The notes: generated by a model from the letters alone, not told the origin. A stretch of DNA of 64,000 nucleotides from Litomosoides sigmodontis (GCA_963070105.1 OY718805.1:5886001-5950000); one strand, 5' to 3'. Counted from the stretch's first letter, positions 35,360-50,352 are shown. Program-made: numbers and translations.

Positions 35360-38300
35360 AAGTCCACTCTAATTTATGAGCGACGTGACACACATGAAAA
35401 TATCAACCATTGCCAGCAATTAATGTTACAGAGAACCGAACGCTTACAATTACTTTTCATCCATTAATTTCTTCTGAAATCACTCACAAATTTTAAAATA
35501 TCTAATAAATTTTATGATTTTTCAATCAGCTTTTGTAAGTATTGAGGAGCGCCTGCATGCTGGAGTAGTGTTATTAAAGTGTTATAAGAAGGCACTTGAT
35601 GCTGAAGAACCTGAACACATTTACTCATGACACTGGTTTTTCTCTGCTTAGTGCATTTCACAGGAAAGGTCAGCTTTGGAATTTTTCAGGCATTCAATTT
35701 TAAAACGGTTCAAAGGAAACAGAAAAGAGCACTATTTCTAATCCATTTTTGTGGCAAACTCTCAGAAAACTTTCGAAAAATCAGGGATCACAGGTATTTT
35801 TTAATATGGATGATACGCGACACTGCCAATACCTTTACGTCTAATATTTATTTTCGCACTGAAAAGTTCAGTTTCATTTTACAAGTAATACTGTTTCATT
35901 GTTGCACAACGTGTGCGATTATCAACGCAATAATTGGAGAACGATGGAAAACAAACAGTTCATCCCGCCACTCAGTTCAATTATCTGTGAATCGTTTGTG
36001 CATGAATTTTTTTCAGAAAATTTCTCACCTTTAAAGCACGTAATAATTCTTACGTTTTATTCACGTGTTGAGGAGGATGACCAAGTGATTTCGCTTTATT
36101 TCTGCATGGTGCGCTAATGTTATATTTTTGCGAGAAAAAAAAATCAAGCAGACTTTAAGAGTGGCGATACGGTGAAATAGTAGTAGGAAGGAAGAAAAAG
36201 AAATTGAAAAGAGAAAGCGATTTTCATTTATGTAAAATAAGACAGTTGCAATGCAATGCAATGGATTGGGGTTAGGGTTAGGGTTAAAGGTCAAATACAT
36301 TCAAGAAATGCGAACCTTTTTATTTTGCCGCAAGATGAAGCGGACGTAAAGGATCTGCTATTGCTGCTTGTGAAGCAATTACAAGCGCAAATTTTGCAAC
36401 ATTTTTTCTTCCTTTTCCCACTACACTTGGCTAGTTCGAGATAAGTAAGGCGCAGAGGATCAAATGATAAGTAAGCAAATGGTTCAAACTTTGTGTAGAC
36501 GAAAAGGTATGCATTCAGGTATACTTCGAATCACAGCAGGTGTGTGGTGTTTTTCCTCACATGATAAGTAAGATGAGAAATTTCTTTAGCTACTGTTTCT
36601 TTCGGTTTGCGAACTTTATGCTTTACATGTATGCCACGGATTACGTGCTATTATCATTGCCATATTCTGATTTATTTGCGGTCAAATGATAAGATAACGC
36701 AATCGATGTGTAGCTAACCCTCTTAGCTATGGGATTGGTGACATTTCATTTTGTGGCGACTTAGAAGCCTTATATGCAGAAAGTTCACTGTGCGAATGAC
36801 AGAAAGAAATGAAAGAAAAGACGATCCATACATTTTCTTTACTTTTCTCTTATTAAATGTGACAATTTTGGGAAGTGAAAATTGATGCGACCAATTAGTT
36901 TAGAAGAAGTTATTTCAGGTTCACACAAATTGCTGTTAGTCATATTAGTATGTTTGAAAGATCTGATAGCGTGTAGTGCGTTGAAAAATAATCGATGGAC
37001 ATTACAGTAGTGGGCAGATTGTAATTCGGTTAAATCAATTTTGATCTGTGAGAGAGCAGCATTTTTTCCAACAGACGTAAATTGACCTTTCCTTGGGCAG
37101 CCTAATTTAAATGACCACCTTCAAGAAAGGTTAGTGTGCAGAGATTACAAATGAGCCTAAGAATCAAAGATTAGGTGGATAGAGATGAGAAATAGTGAGT
37201 TGCAGAGAATTAAAAAAAAAGAGGAAGGCAGGAAGTCAGCTGTTTGTGGCAATCGTTCCATTTGGAATTTGTTTGCTCTCGATTATTCGAAGATGAAAAA
37301 CCCAATTTATCGGATGGCTGGAATAGGAAGACGGAAAACGAGAGAGGTCAGATTACAAGGGGAGAAATAGAGATGGAGCATTAAATTTGACGAGAGGAGT
37401 TAGGAGATGTTGAATTTAGCCAGAGAGCTCGAGCTCTTTTAATAGTTGACCTTAACGAATGCTGAACAAATCCGTCTGCGCTATCCTCCCAGCATAGTTA
37501 AAATGAATGACCAACTGTCCACTTTCTTCGCTTGTTTTTTTTTAACGGGGACTGAAAATTGAAGAGGGGTCATTATTCTCAAAAAAAATCCCTTCCTTAT
37601 TCACCTCACTTCCCAAGTGTTTTTTAACTTAAAAATTGACAGTAATGAGAACACGAAGATATTGTTGGAGACAGTTCGAACTTCTCTTTCGTTACGCGAG
37701 GAAAGATTGATGATAAGCACTTTGCCTACATTTGGTCAGTGTTAATAGGCTAGGAGTGCCCACTAGATTCTAAACGTTTACCACGAAAGTACTCCCACTG
37801 AACAATGAGAGCGGCAAATGATCGGAATAATATGTTGGACTTTAAAAATACCCTCCGACTTCCTCCCAACAATTTCAAAGAGAAATAATTCCTCGCTATA
37901 ATAAATTTCGGTTGTGAGCGTAAGAAGATGAAAAAAGGCATGTAATTCAATCAAAAAGTGCCCTTGGATTGTTTGACTTTTTTTGTGATTTATTCATTTT
38001 GAGGGGTGCAGAAAGCGATCTGTGCAACTATTATTGCTACTGGTCTGAAGCGAAGCGAAGCAATGTTGGGAAAAAGTAGTTGTCGGAGCTCTGACACCTA
38101 CAATTTGCCGGCTAGCTGGACTTTTTTCGGCGCAAAAAGCGAGTTTTCAAAAATGGATTTTTTTGTCCGGGAGGAGGGAATGATTTTTTCAGCATACACG
38201 CAATAATCCTTCAATTCCTAAGCTGTTCTTTCAAACGTGGAACAAAGAGTGAAAAAGGATGGAGTTGTGGAAGTAGGAGGTTGAAAAATCCGAGTTCGGA

Positions 38301-40728
38301 GGCTATAATGGGAATGAAGCTGGCGACTACTGCAAGGAGGAGAAAAAAAAGCAGAAGGGACAAATGCGCGCATTCTTCTGTACCCATATTAAACGATTTT
38401 TTGTAGCGAATTTGCCCTGCATCCATCCATATGTGCCTATCGTTTTTTGCTTGGCGTCGAATTATGTGTAACTGCCGCTGCTGCCGTGCCGTTTTTACTC
38501 AACAAAAATTTTTGGAATTTTTTTCTGGCTCGCATGGGGCAATACCGCTTCGTAGTGTGATAGTTTCTAGCATTTCAAACGAGCGATCGCCGGTTCCTCT
38601 CCGGAACCTCACAGTTAATGAATTTGCATTTTCAAAAGATCTCAATATCGCTAGATATTCCGCTGTGATGATTATCACTTGTATTTGCCTTAGGCATCGA
38701 ATAAAAACTCTCAGGTTTAGGGAAATCACAATCAGTACATGTGAACCGTTCCACACACTCTGCTTTTATGAGATATTATACGCATCCCAATCTCCTTCCT
38801 GATTTCTCATCGGTCTTACAAAGATTTGCAAACAACAACAGCACTCTACCAATTTTAATTCCGAAATTCGATACTATGCGCAAAAGGCGTAGGGAGAAGG
38901 ATTTTTCAGACGGAATGCTTTGCGATACGTTTGGTTTTAACGTTTTAGAAAAATAAATCCTAATGGAACGAAAGTAACTAATTAAGTAATACATATCAAT
39001 CGTTTCCAAAAACAAAATTTCTGAAACATTTGCTCAACCAACACAAAAAACAGCGAGCAATTTTGAATTGCGCTGAAAGATATAAAAGGAAAATAAATCA
39101 TTGCTTTCTAAATAAGTAATTTTTTAAGCCATTAAGGGACACTAGACTCGTTTAGTTCTTTCTTTCATTTTTCATAGATCATGCATTATTCAAATCTCCT
39201 TATAATTTTCTTCATTCCCGAAAACATTCTGTTTTTAAATTGAAGAAACATGAGCTCTGCTTATCTTCTCAAAGCTGGCAAATTGCAATTTTGAAATTCA
39301 CAACTTCTCTCATGCTGTTTCCTCTTACCTTTGATTTCAATAAGCCTAGAAATTTTAGAAACCAACCTTTCTATTTGAAGAAATCAAAGAGATTTGAAGG
39401 TAACTGGAAATTTCAGCTACCAATCCTAAATTTTAAGCGATCTGCTCTGACAAATACTACTGGCTTCTTGGCCTTATTTTCCACAGCATTAGTATGTAAT
39501 TAATCGTAACTAATAATGCTTAAATGAAGACTAGAAGTAACGGTTTGAAACGAAGATTTGAGCTCTCAGCTGTAACAGCAATGAACGTCACTTAAAATTG
39601 ACTTTTCATATTACTTAAGTCAAAGGTCAGTAGAAGGAACTTGTGATTATGAAGGCTCGAAGACCAAAAGGGACGGAGTTCAGCGGAAGCCTCAAAATCA
39701 GCCACATGTATTACACTAGCTCTTCTATGGAAATACACTGAGAATAATGGAAAATTGCTATCGGATGGGAATGAGTCATTCTGAAAGTTATAGTAGGGAA
39801 GACTGGGTTATCACTTGCGTAGAGATTGTTGTTAGCGAGGCCAAGCGTGGACATACGACTGTTATCAGAAGTAATGATTTAGTCAGAAAACGATCACACT
39901 TAATCAGCGAAGAATGCGTTCAGCTGTTTTTCAGTTCTTAACTAATCTATACTTTCTACATTTCGAATTTAAATTTATTTAAATGATATATGTTACCAAA
40001 GGTTTTAGCATCTCATTGTCCGTTACTTTTAAAATTTAATGCAAATTGAACTACTGAATAGCTCGTTATTATAAATTTGGTTTTACAGAATTTTGAAACT
40101 TTAGTCTAATCTTAAACTAATATTACCTGTGTTTTTTCTACATTTCCCTGCAAATCACAAATTTCAAAAAACTTTATGTCACTAAGCAGTGAAATTTATT
40201 ATTTATGAGGTAGGTTCTTGCTTGGATTGTCTTCTAATTTTATGTAACTTTCTATGAAACATTTCGGCAACTGATTCGACTGGTAACCTCTTGTATCATC
40301 CATTAAGCAATAGGTTTGGTAATTTTTTTAGAAAGTTTCCAACTTCAATTTTAACTTCCCTCCTCAGTTTTAGCAGCAGAAGATCCACAATTGATTTAGC
40401 GAAGAGAGAAAAAGGGGAAGGTGCTTTCATACTCTTAAAACTTCCCTTTTCAGTGATTGAGTTCAATGAGCGGATGGCTACTTGAATTTGACTTTTTTAT
40501 TCAGCTTGAAATATGCTCTAAAAGAGGCCTAAAAAAGTCGTACATGGTTCAACATTTATGACAACCTGAAGAAGGTAATACGAATTTAACATTGCAATGC
40601 TTTAAGTTAGATCAATTTCCTAATCCTCTTCGTTAACAGTCTCTTCTATTTCCTAAGCATAATTAAATGCTAACTAATGCTCTATCTTATGAGAAAAGTT
40701 CAAAAAATTTTTTCCATCGAATTTAAAA
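35360..40728. other. No gene firmly supported
   Basis: AT-rich DNA with weak candidates only: frames open on both strands at 38.43-38.80 kb (for example minus 38756-38499, with a charged C-terminal half) and a 64-codon plus frame at 39747-39941. None has neighbouring exons in phase. Confidence 0.4.
36247..36285. repeat. Short TTAGGG tract next to (TGCAA)3
   Basis: TGCAA repeats at 36247-36261, then a tract from about 36268 holding two full TTAGGG units flanked by partial ones. TTAGGG is the vertebrate-type telomere unit; most nematodes studied use TTAGGC. Confidence 0.8.
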
Positions 40729-40830
40729 TCAGAAACGATCCGGTGGCGCATTTGCACCAGTGCCAGGCGCCATCATCATCATTCCCTGTTTCTTTATCTC
40801 ATTGTCGCTTCCACTCCTTGCCCACTGGTT
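40729..40830 (-). CDS. Candidate C-terminal exon
   Basis: After a pyrimidine-poor acceptor (GAAACCAG), a minus frame reads WARSGSDNEIKKQG, a Met run, then APGTGANAPPDRF and stop. It is GC-richer than its surroundings and protein-like, but no upstream exon was found. Confidence 0.22.
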   Translation of the reverse strand, partial: NQWARSGSDNEIKKQGMMMMAPGTGANAPPDRF

Positions 40831-40904
40831 TCTTTTCAAAAAAAAAATCCATTGCTCACAAAAATTTCGTCCTTTTTTTCGTATTTTGGTACATAGACAG
40901 ACCG

Positions 40905-40906
<2 letters not shown>

Positions 40907-40936
<30 letters not shown>
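40907..40936. repeat. (CA)n microsatellite
   Basis: About 15 CA units, followed by CA/TA-rich sequence to about 40985. The Thr-His and Cys-Val frames across it are artefacts. Confidence 0.95.
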
Positions 40937-40941
<5 letters not shown>

Positions 40942-40999
40942 ACATGCACATGCATACATAAACATATGTATGCATATGCATATGCACGATGAGATAGGA

Positions 41000-43900
41000 A
41001 CACACACAAAGGGTGTAAATGAATTGTAACTTTTAGTTTCCCTGTGTTATCTTCCATTGACATATTGTTTTCACATCTTATCATATCTTATCACAGAGGG
41101 TTACGCAACAGATTCTTTTCAGCACATTCGTCGTTATGTTTATTTATGCAAATATCATTCTAATTAATTATCACCAATGCAAGTTCATTTCAGTTGATAT
41201 TTTAAACATTAATCCGTCATGCAATCCTTTGTTCCTTGTATAAATGATCCGCTCCCACGTGAACGGTGTAACTGTTTTAATTGTTTAAATTAAATTATTT
41301 GCCTAAAAACTACCATTACAATTATTTTTGGACTATTTGGAAAGCGAACACAAATTGAATTTGCATAAAACACTTTACAGGTATTGTTTTAATTAACAAA
41401 TATGGCTAATTTGATATTTTGTGGCCATAAGCTCTCATTTTCTACTCGTCTAGAATCCACTTGCTGAACATTTTCATATAAAAATGAAAATCTTGGATTT
41501 GTTCTATTTCATTTGATTAGGTCTTTCATCTGTACCGCTAATAACTTATGAGAGTATTCACTGACAGATAGACCGTTCTACGCATTATCAGCTCAGTCTG
41601 ACACTTACAGTAAGACAGGTAGGATGCTTACTTTTTGTGATGAAATAAGGAAAGGAGAAATTAATTGACATGAAACGTTTCGATTATCATTGCTTCTTCA
41701 TATCACACCCACAACGCAATATAACTAACATTTCCACATTCTCAATTTTTTACTGATAAGAATTTTAAAATGTAAAATGTATGTTTGACTATGCTGATCT
41801 TTGCATCCTATCGTTTAATTGTTTCCCAATCTTTCACTGTCATTTTTGAGGGTCCCCACGAACTGTAACAGTTCCTTCGTCTATCTTGCAGTTTGTTTAA
41901 CATTTCCTTAGGTAATAACCTATTATAAGACGAATTTTCATAATCATTTCAAGTGCATTTTTTGCCTATCAACAAAATTAATCGATAAAATTTTTGTGAA
42001 AATTATTTGATAACCTTTTTTATGCTTTCGGTTATTTTCACGTTACCCTTTTTTTTCTAACTTAAATTCTTAAAAGTTTTAAATGTTTTTAATGTACCAT
42101 CTATTGTAGTTTGGAAAATTTTTGCTAATTTGAAAATAATTTTTTTTGTAGATTTCCGAAAAAAGTCCTATAGTTTTCCAGTAATTACACGAATTCGGTT
42201 GATGTTTCCACTGGAAGTCTGGAATCATTCGTAAACAACGTAATAATTTCCATTACCTCTGTATTTTATTTCACTCAGAGTTATTTGAAGTACTGATGTA
42301 GGAAGAAATTAGTTCGCCATTCCTTTTTTATTCTGTGTTTTGCTATCAGTGTTATCAGCATTATCATTCTCTAGCATGCCTTTTCAATTTTCCATTGATA
42401 TGTGAAAAAAACGATGCCAATACTTTTCGAGTTTTTGCTAAAGTTAGTAGAATGAAATTCATTTTTAAAATGCTTTACTTTGTTTTACAATTTTAAACGG
42501 TACGGCTCCTTCCGTCCATGTAATGTTTGTGTGCGTTCGTTTCGTCTTTTATCACTTCTCACTGCCGCCCATTTTAGCTTCGTCTGTTTTCCATCATTTC
42601 GGCACTCATTTATTAAATTCTACTTTACTGTGAGAAGATAATATTGGTTGTGCCTAATTGTTGAAAGTCTTGTAGCAAAGTGGTAGATCGATAAAGTAAA
42701 ACATTAATTGCTTTACTTGATCGGAATTTTATGGAAAAGTGGAATAGTTAGTTATATGAAATGATATGATAATAGTCAGAATTATTCTTTTAAAGCTTTA
42801 ATCAATGAACTCTTCAGATGAATATTTCCCGAACTAATCCCGTCTTTTCAGGTAATTAGCTTAGCTACTGTTGATAAGCTATCATGAGAAATAGTTTATA
42901 AATTTCAAGTGGAATATCGTTTTAAGTTTTGTAGCTAAGCCTAGCGATGTTAAATGATATAAAACGTTGTTTTTCTCTTTACTAAAGTGTTATTTTCTCG
43001 GATTGATTAATGAATAATTAAATTTAAGACGACTTTATGAAATTTTAATCATCGTAAAATTGGCTCCATTATTTTAATATCATTACTTCTATTTTGGTTT
43101 GCCACTGATTACAAAATTAATTTTCATCTCAATTAATTCATTTGCAAAGAAATTCCTATTTTTATACTTTTGTTTTGTCTCACATCAGAAAATTTATGAA
43201 CCCAACGTAACGTATGAATGTGTTGGTCGATGGCGTAAATGTAAAATTTTGGCGGTCTGCTGACCAGGATAATAAATGAAGGTAAACTGGCTTACTTGTC
43301 CATCTGTCTGCCAAATACAGAAATGCTACTTTTTTCTTTTATGCATTAGCGTCAAGACTGACCTTTTTAAATAAAATTTTCAAAAAATTTGTTCTTTATT
43401 TCTTCACATATCTTTTTTCATGTATATGTTTTATTAAAGTGCAATGTGAGTGTAAAATTTTTGTTTTTTCCAGAACAATTTAGGAGGAAAAGAAGGGATC
43501 TTTCTTTCTCTCTCTCCCTCCCTTCCCCTGTCTCTCCCTTTATTTCTTTCCCTGTCTTTTCTCTCTCATAGATACTTCCTTTTTTATCCTTTTTTTTTGA
43601 TAAATTACGGCATTTTTGAAGAGAAGCATTTCTGTTTTTTTTTCCTTCATTGCTTTGAAATCATTTCAGATTTTTATAAACTTTTCCATCTTTTTCATTA
43701 AAAAAAAAGGCCGAACTAACGATGATGCACTTCAAAAAAGCCACCGCTTTTGTTTAATTTACGTCTTAATTTAAACGCCACTCGCTGACAGTAACACACT
43801 GTCCCATCAGAAAACACATCTTTCCGCACATCCATAATTCATTTTGCATTTCCACTCTTTAATTTTTTAAGAGAGACAACAAAGAAATTTATATTTCACT

Positions 43901-46900
43901 AATTGAATGAACGTTATTGAGACAGACTGATATTCTTATCACATCACTGATCGTAACTGATAGGAACGACATTGGTTGAGAGTCTTGACAATTCAATCCT
44001 GTGCTTTCCCACCTAATGATTGTTATCAGCAAAACTTGTGACGATGGTATTTTTGTACAATAACATGAAAACTTTTGAATCGTCTTTTTTTTACTTATCC
44101 CAACATCTGTTTCCCACCTCTAATCGTTTCAGAGTGCACTTTCAAATATGTGATATGACTGAGGTAGAAATAATTAATATAAAATTGAAATGAGCCAAAG
44201 AAATGTATATCACTGAAGACCTTATTTTCACCGACAAATTTAATCAATGTATTTCCGACTGATAGATGCAATAGTAAATTATCTGTTGTGCATCATCGTC
44301 GAACAGCACATGTCTCTCGCCTGCTATTATAACTGTTACTCTTACTATCAGAGTCATTTTAATTCCAAATCCGAGTTAAATTACGGCTCAGTGGGGTGAA
44401 TTTAATCAAGTTATATGTTTACGTCAATGCAAATTATAAATAGATTACTACCTAGTTATTTTAATCTTTTAATTCTCATATTTTACTTTCTAAAAAATTG
44501 AAATGTTTCTACGCTTTGTATGCTGTCACTTTTATAGCCATATTTTTAAGGTCCTTCTGGCGATAAATAATTTAGAAGTGGTAAAAAATGAGTCAGTGAA
44601 ATTATTCGTGAGTAATTTGTACAGCAGTAAATAGTAATACTGTACAGGAGAAAACATTTATATAAGATTGGCGAAACAAGTAAGATAAGTTTTTCAGGAA
44701 ACTCAAATATGAAAATAATATCCGAGCACGAATGTAATTTTTCTGATTTTTGAACTTTTATGAGTTGATGAAAAGTTTTATTGCTTACACCTATAATTAA
44801 AAATAAATTTAATTTGTTGCGGTCTTTGCAAATAGCAATTAATAAATTTGCAAGGTAGTTGGTGATTTATATTACCTTAAAAGGTTTTGTAAAATTCAGT
44901 TATTTAAAAAATTAATTGTGATTTTGTTTGTAGCATGGAAAATCAAGCATCCGGAGTATTTTGAAAAGCTAGTAATTATCTAACTTCTTCCGCCACTTGC
45001 AAAATTGTTTAACATTACTTCTGTAATTAATTGTGTTTCGTTTGCAGGACTAAAATTCATTTAACTGTTGAATTCATTAAAACGCCCAATGCTTTAGAAC
45101 GAAACAAAATTATAGCAAAATATTTACATATCTTTTCTTGAAAATAATTCCGAAAAATTTTTGCAAAAAAAAATCTATTTTAATCTAAGATGCTACGAGC
45201 ATTATTTTCTTGAAATTATTCTGTTATGGATGTGATAAGAACAAGCAGATGATAATTGCCTCACAGCAAGTTAGTTCATCGTAATGTCACATTTCGAAAT
45301 AAAATTTCAATTGTTATTATTAAGTCAGTGTGCTCCATTTCATCGCATTTCACCACTTTCCTTTCCTTGTTTTCTTTCAGTTGCTTTTTTCACATCCAAT
45401 TTACACTCCTCTCATTGGACCTTCCAACGACTGTTTCTAAAAACTTTTTGAAATTTAAAAATTAACTGAAAATACGCTGAAGCAGTTGTACTGAGTAAAC
45501 AATACAAACTATCGGGAAATTCTTGCACAAATATTGCTGCATTGCTCTAAACATTCTATCAGGGAATTTTTATGATTCAAAAAATAATTGACGAAATCAT
45601 TAATTAAACGTTTAGCGAAGAAAAAAGGAAAGAAAGAAGCGGACGAGAGGTAACATGAAATAGCGGTGGAAAGCGAAATCCCAAAATAGTATTTTATTCA
45701 TTGCCTTCCTTTTTTTAACCGAAATTTTTATTACTTCACTATCAATTCTTTTTTTTGTTTTCTTTCCCGAATGCATGGATGTGTGCGGAAAACAACTGCA
45801 CAGGTGGACTGTAGTGGTAACCATCAAATTTCTTCATTCCTCTGCAGTTGTGATGGTCAATGCCGAGGTGGAGAGAGGAGAGTGAAGTAGAAGGGAGGTG
45901 TGGGATGACAGGGGACGGGAAGTTGTCGGTGGAAAAACATTTTTTTTTCTTTTAAATGTTAAATGGGTTGTGTACGTGTGGAATGGCTATTGAATTGGAA
46001 ACATTTTCTTGTCCAATAACACCTCAATGTCCTATTGCTACCATGATGGTACTGTAAACGATGAACGGGAAGGTTAGGTGTAAATTTGGCTAAAACTATC
46101 CTCTTCCTTTGGGGTGTGGATTGAAATGAATGTCTTTTAATTTTTCTTTTTAAAAAATTTTGCAGAAGATAATTTTCGGCTTTGGTGGTTGGAGAATTAC
46201 TCGCTTCGTTCGAGGATTGAGTGAGAGGCCTTTGATGTTAAATAAAATGTAATTCATGTCACAAATAGACCTGCTTTATTTTGCATTAATTACTGTCAAA
46301 TTTATAATGAATCTGTAAATTTGGCACTCATCCGCTGGTACTAGATATTCGCTATTTGTTAGGTATGCACTGATATAGTGGAAGAATCCGAAAAATAGTT
46401 AGGTAGTGTTTGTTTGTTGCTTCTATTTGTTTAAAGTTTCCATATTTAACCGCAATAAAATGGATTCAATTGGAAATCTGCAGACTTTGGGTGGAATTTC
46501 CCTTGAATTGAGTAGGATATCGCAACAAACTTATACCATGAATTGTGCCGACACCACTTTTTGCGTGTAAATTCCGTGAATACGACGTGGTTTCATATCT
46601 TTACCATATGGTTTATCACATGGAAGTTTCCACAGCAGGAAGTGACGAAGGAAGCCTTTCAAAGCTTCCCTGACAGATTGAAATTGGTGCAAATAAGGCG
46701 TTTGAAAGCATCAACCAATCATTTGCACGTTGCAAAGATGGAAATTTTATATTTCATTTGCTTTATTAGTGGGAGATTGAGAGATATGGTAATTGCACTG
46801 TAACGGTTGTTTGATGATTTATGCAGAAAAAGATCTGTTCTGCTTTCATAGATGGATGAGGAGAAGAGATCAAGGACAGGGAAACACTCAGCAAATTTCG

Positions 46901-47750
46901 TCAGTTTTTTTGTTCTTTGATTGAAACACTTAAGTTGTAAGTGAAGTAGAAAAAGGAGAACTTTTTATAATATGTTTGACCTGAGAATTACTTATTACTT
47001 CCATTTAAGTCAAAACTTTCGTTCACACTGTCTGCTCCGTCTAGCTCTCTCTCTGTCACATAGCACACATCATATATATGAACGTGAATTCATACACTTC
47101 AGTATCCCTGTTTTACTAATTCCTTTATCTTCCAAATACAGTGTAGTATTTTCCGTGAGCTTTAAATCTTAAATCTTGCTCCATTTCACGGTTTTTTTTT
47201 CTTGAAATTCAATTCCATGGAAATGACGAATTTACAAAAGCACTTGATTGGTTATTTTCTCACATTTTTCACCTTTGAACAATGAAGCTGTTATATTTGT
47301 CACTGTTTACGCGCACAAACAGAAAGTGAAATTTTTATTAAAAAAAAATATTTCGGAGATGTGTGATGGATTGACGGATTGATGAATTTAATAAGAATTA
47401 ATCGATGAAATTAATTATGTGCTATGTTTGAGTGTGACCTTTTGCTGTGAATTATTGTTGAAATTCATTGCTGAGATTCTGTTCCTTACATTATTGTCTT
47501 AGAAAGTTTAAAAATTTCCATTTCCGTGATCTAATCGTTGGTTGCAGATGGTAGACAGGGCGAAAGTGTTGCATAGTGGAGGATAGTGGGGTGAAGTGGG
47601 TTGGGTCGAAAATTTTTTAATGAAATGTTTGCTTGTGCTAGCGAGAAGCCAAAGTTTACATTTTTGTGAAATTTTTGTTGAATTTTGTTACTGGTTAACG
47701 GGCTGGGAAATGTATCGCATACATTTCCAACTGCTTATGTTTACATTCTC
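41000..47750. other. No gene firmly supported
   Basis: Long AT-rich stretch. A plus frame at 46543-46803 (86 codons, with QQEVTKEAFQSFPDRLKLVQ) is protein-like, but the minus strand is equally open there, so neither is called. Confidence 0.4.
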
Positions 47751-47753
47751 TAC

Positions 47754-47767
47754 ATTATATATGTATA

Positions 47768-47809
<42 letters not shown>
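47754..47809. repeat. (TA)n microsatellite
   Basis: TA dinucleotides with TATG interruptions at the 5' side, then about 34 bases pure. Confidence 0.95.
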
Positions 47810-47811
<2 letters not shown>

Positions 47812-50100
47812 TTATTCATTTAATTTCTAATCATTTCAATTCCTCTTAGTTTATTTACTTTCCTTTCCTTTCAACTTTTTTTCTGAAAGTTCGCTTTTCC
47901 ATTCATTTAGGAGCAGTGTTTTCTTAGAAATTTCAAATTCCAGACATTGGAAAATTTTCAACAAGCTTGAAGCGCTTAAAATTTTACCCTCTATTTACTT
48001 TATACAAAGTTATCTCCTACAAGTGCTCAGAGCTTCAGCGTTCAGAAACGGCTTCTTTTCCATTTAAATTAATTTTTGGAATTTAAATGTCGAATATTTC
48101 CCGGTTGATTTGTCGGCTTAGCTGCCATCTAACATGCAGGACAGCATGAAAATTACTGACTGTTATTTACAAAAATTTTTTGTCAAACCTGTTGAAAAAT
48201 AACACTTCGCTGTTTTGTTTATAATTTAACGGACACTAACATGCAGTGCGATTATTATTCCTGCAACGTTGTCAGTGCTATTGCTATCACAGTTTTTATC
48301 ACTGTCACTGCTGCTACTACTATTATCACTATCACTGCTACTATTATCACTGCTATTTTAATATCACATTTATTGGAAGCGCCTATTGAATGAATTAATA
48401 GTTCCTATTTGGCCTGCAAGTACCTTCTATTGATACAATTTGTGAAATTAAGCGAATTGTCCTTTGATGATAACCGCCTAAAAAGCATAATTATGCCATT
48501 TTAATACATCCAATAGCGTATAACTTTCATAATTTAACAAAAAAGAAGGAGTGAATAATTTTTTGCATTGACATATGTGCATAAAATCATAACAGATGCG
48601 CGTTAATTTCGGAGAGATGAAGGAAAATTAGACAATTTGTTGGATTAAATGAACGAAATGTGAAATCTCGTTGATAATTTAACCGGAAGTTGAAGAAGTG
48701 TTTAGATTTTTGAAATGTTATGATTTTAAATTGAATGACATTAGCGAAATTTTATTGCTTCATAGTTGGTTGCATATGCTTTTGCAATTGTTTACTAAGA
48801 GATGTTTTTTTTCTTTCGCAAGAAATTAGTTTATTTCTAAAAGATTCTTTTTTAAATAAAAAAAGTAAAACTGGACGATTTTTCAGGAATTTCTCATATC
48901 TTTGCTTTTTTTAGAGGAATAAAAGGTAATTAAAATCGAATGAATAGATTTTGTTTTTTTTTATGGGCAAAAGCTGAGTTGTTTTGTTTGAATATATTTC
49001 AAAATGAATTAACTTCACTTTGGCTTGCAACTGAAAATAACAAGTCGCATTCGTTCAGTTCATGGCATGTTTTAATTTAAATACTGGCAGTTATTCGAAT
49101 TATATCTAAAAGTACTTTGCTGCAATATACGCAAAGTAACTTAGGTTTGTTTAACAACTGCGTATTTTTTAGGATGCGATTTCCTTGCTAATTTTCCATT
49201 AAAGAGCATTGTTTGATAGATTTGAGGTTGTTTGGAAACTTAAAGGAGTAAAAAGAGACTAAGCCTGAGTATAGTGCTGTGTTGATGAGAGATGAAGCGA
49301 TGACAGATCGCGGTGATATCGCACTAGAAAGGAAAGGGACGAACAAGTTGGGAGGTCACTTCTACCGGGCGGAGTAACCTGCAACCGCCGAAATGTACAT
49401 CAAACCCTGAAGTCACCTCTTGGCTCCACGTCAATCTAAGCTTTCGATTAGAATATTTAATGATAATGAAGTGAGTGGATGCGACGACAATATTGTATTA
49501 TCGCAAGCAATAGCATGGCATTCATATAGTTAAATTTACTTATGCAGTGATTTCGGTTGACCGAACGTGGACAATAATGACTTTTGGGCGGAAAAGTTAA
49601 TGTGTAACTTGACTAATTGATTCTTCTTTTAAGACGAAAAAATAAGCGTATTGATCGATCAGTTGCACTTATCATTTAATGACTTTTATGCTTTATTACT
49701 TATGATAGCTGCATGGTGTTCAAGAGAAAGGCATTTTAAGAGTCGTATTTCACAAATTCAACAAAGAAGCGGTATAGGAAGTTTGAGTTTTATTATCAAT
49801 AATTTCAACAAGTAGTAAGTGGGAGGACATCTTTGGGTATATGAAATTTTTGAGACAAAAATGTTTCGTTTCGTTTTATTGTCTGAGTTAGTACGTATGT
49901 TTTGCTGATTGAATGAATGGATTAAAAAAAGTGTTTCATGACGAATGAAACGAAATAAAATCAGTTAAATTTATGAGGTTGCTTTACTGTGTCTTTTTAA
50001 AATATTTTAAAAACATTTCAACATACCAATGCAAAAAGCCTTTTTTTGACAAATAAAAAACATAGAATACTGGCAATTTTGAAATGGAATTTCGTGGTGT
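47810..50100. other. No gene firmly supported
   Basis: Contains a (CTATTATCACTGCTA)-like degenerate repeat at about 48285-48355 and a GC-richer island at 49260-49440 with open frames on both strands. Confidence 0.4.
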
Positions 50101-50107
50101 CTGATGA

Positions 50108-50352
50108 AATAGCAATAATGATGATGGTGAAGTGATGCTAACGACAACTGATAGGAAGTAAAGGATAACAATAATATTTATGATAATAACGTAATTATGG
50201 GTGATGATAATAGTAGTAATAATAGCAATAACAGTAATGGTAATGATAATGTAATTAATAAGTGATAGTAATAATAATAATTAATAATAATAATTTATTA
50301 ATTTATAATTTATTATTATAACAATAAATAATAATAATGATGATGATGATGG
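50108..50352. repeat. Degenerate AAT/GAT trinucleotide region
   Basis: About 245 bases built of ATAATA, GATAAT and AGTAAT units. It includes a palindromic part near 50270-50335 where ATTAATAATAATAA is followed by its complement, and ends in (GAT)n. Confidence 0.85.
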
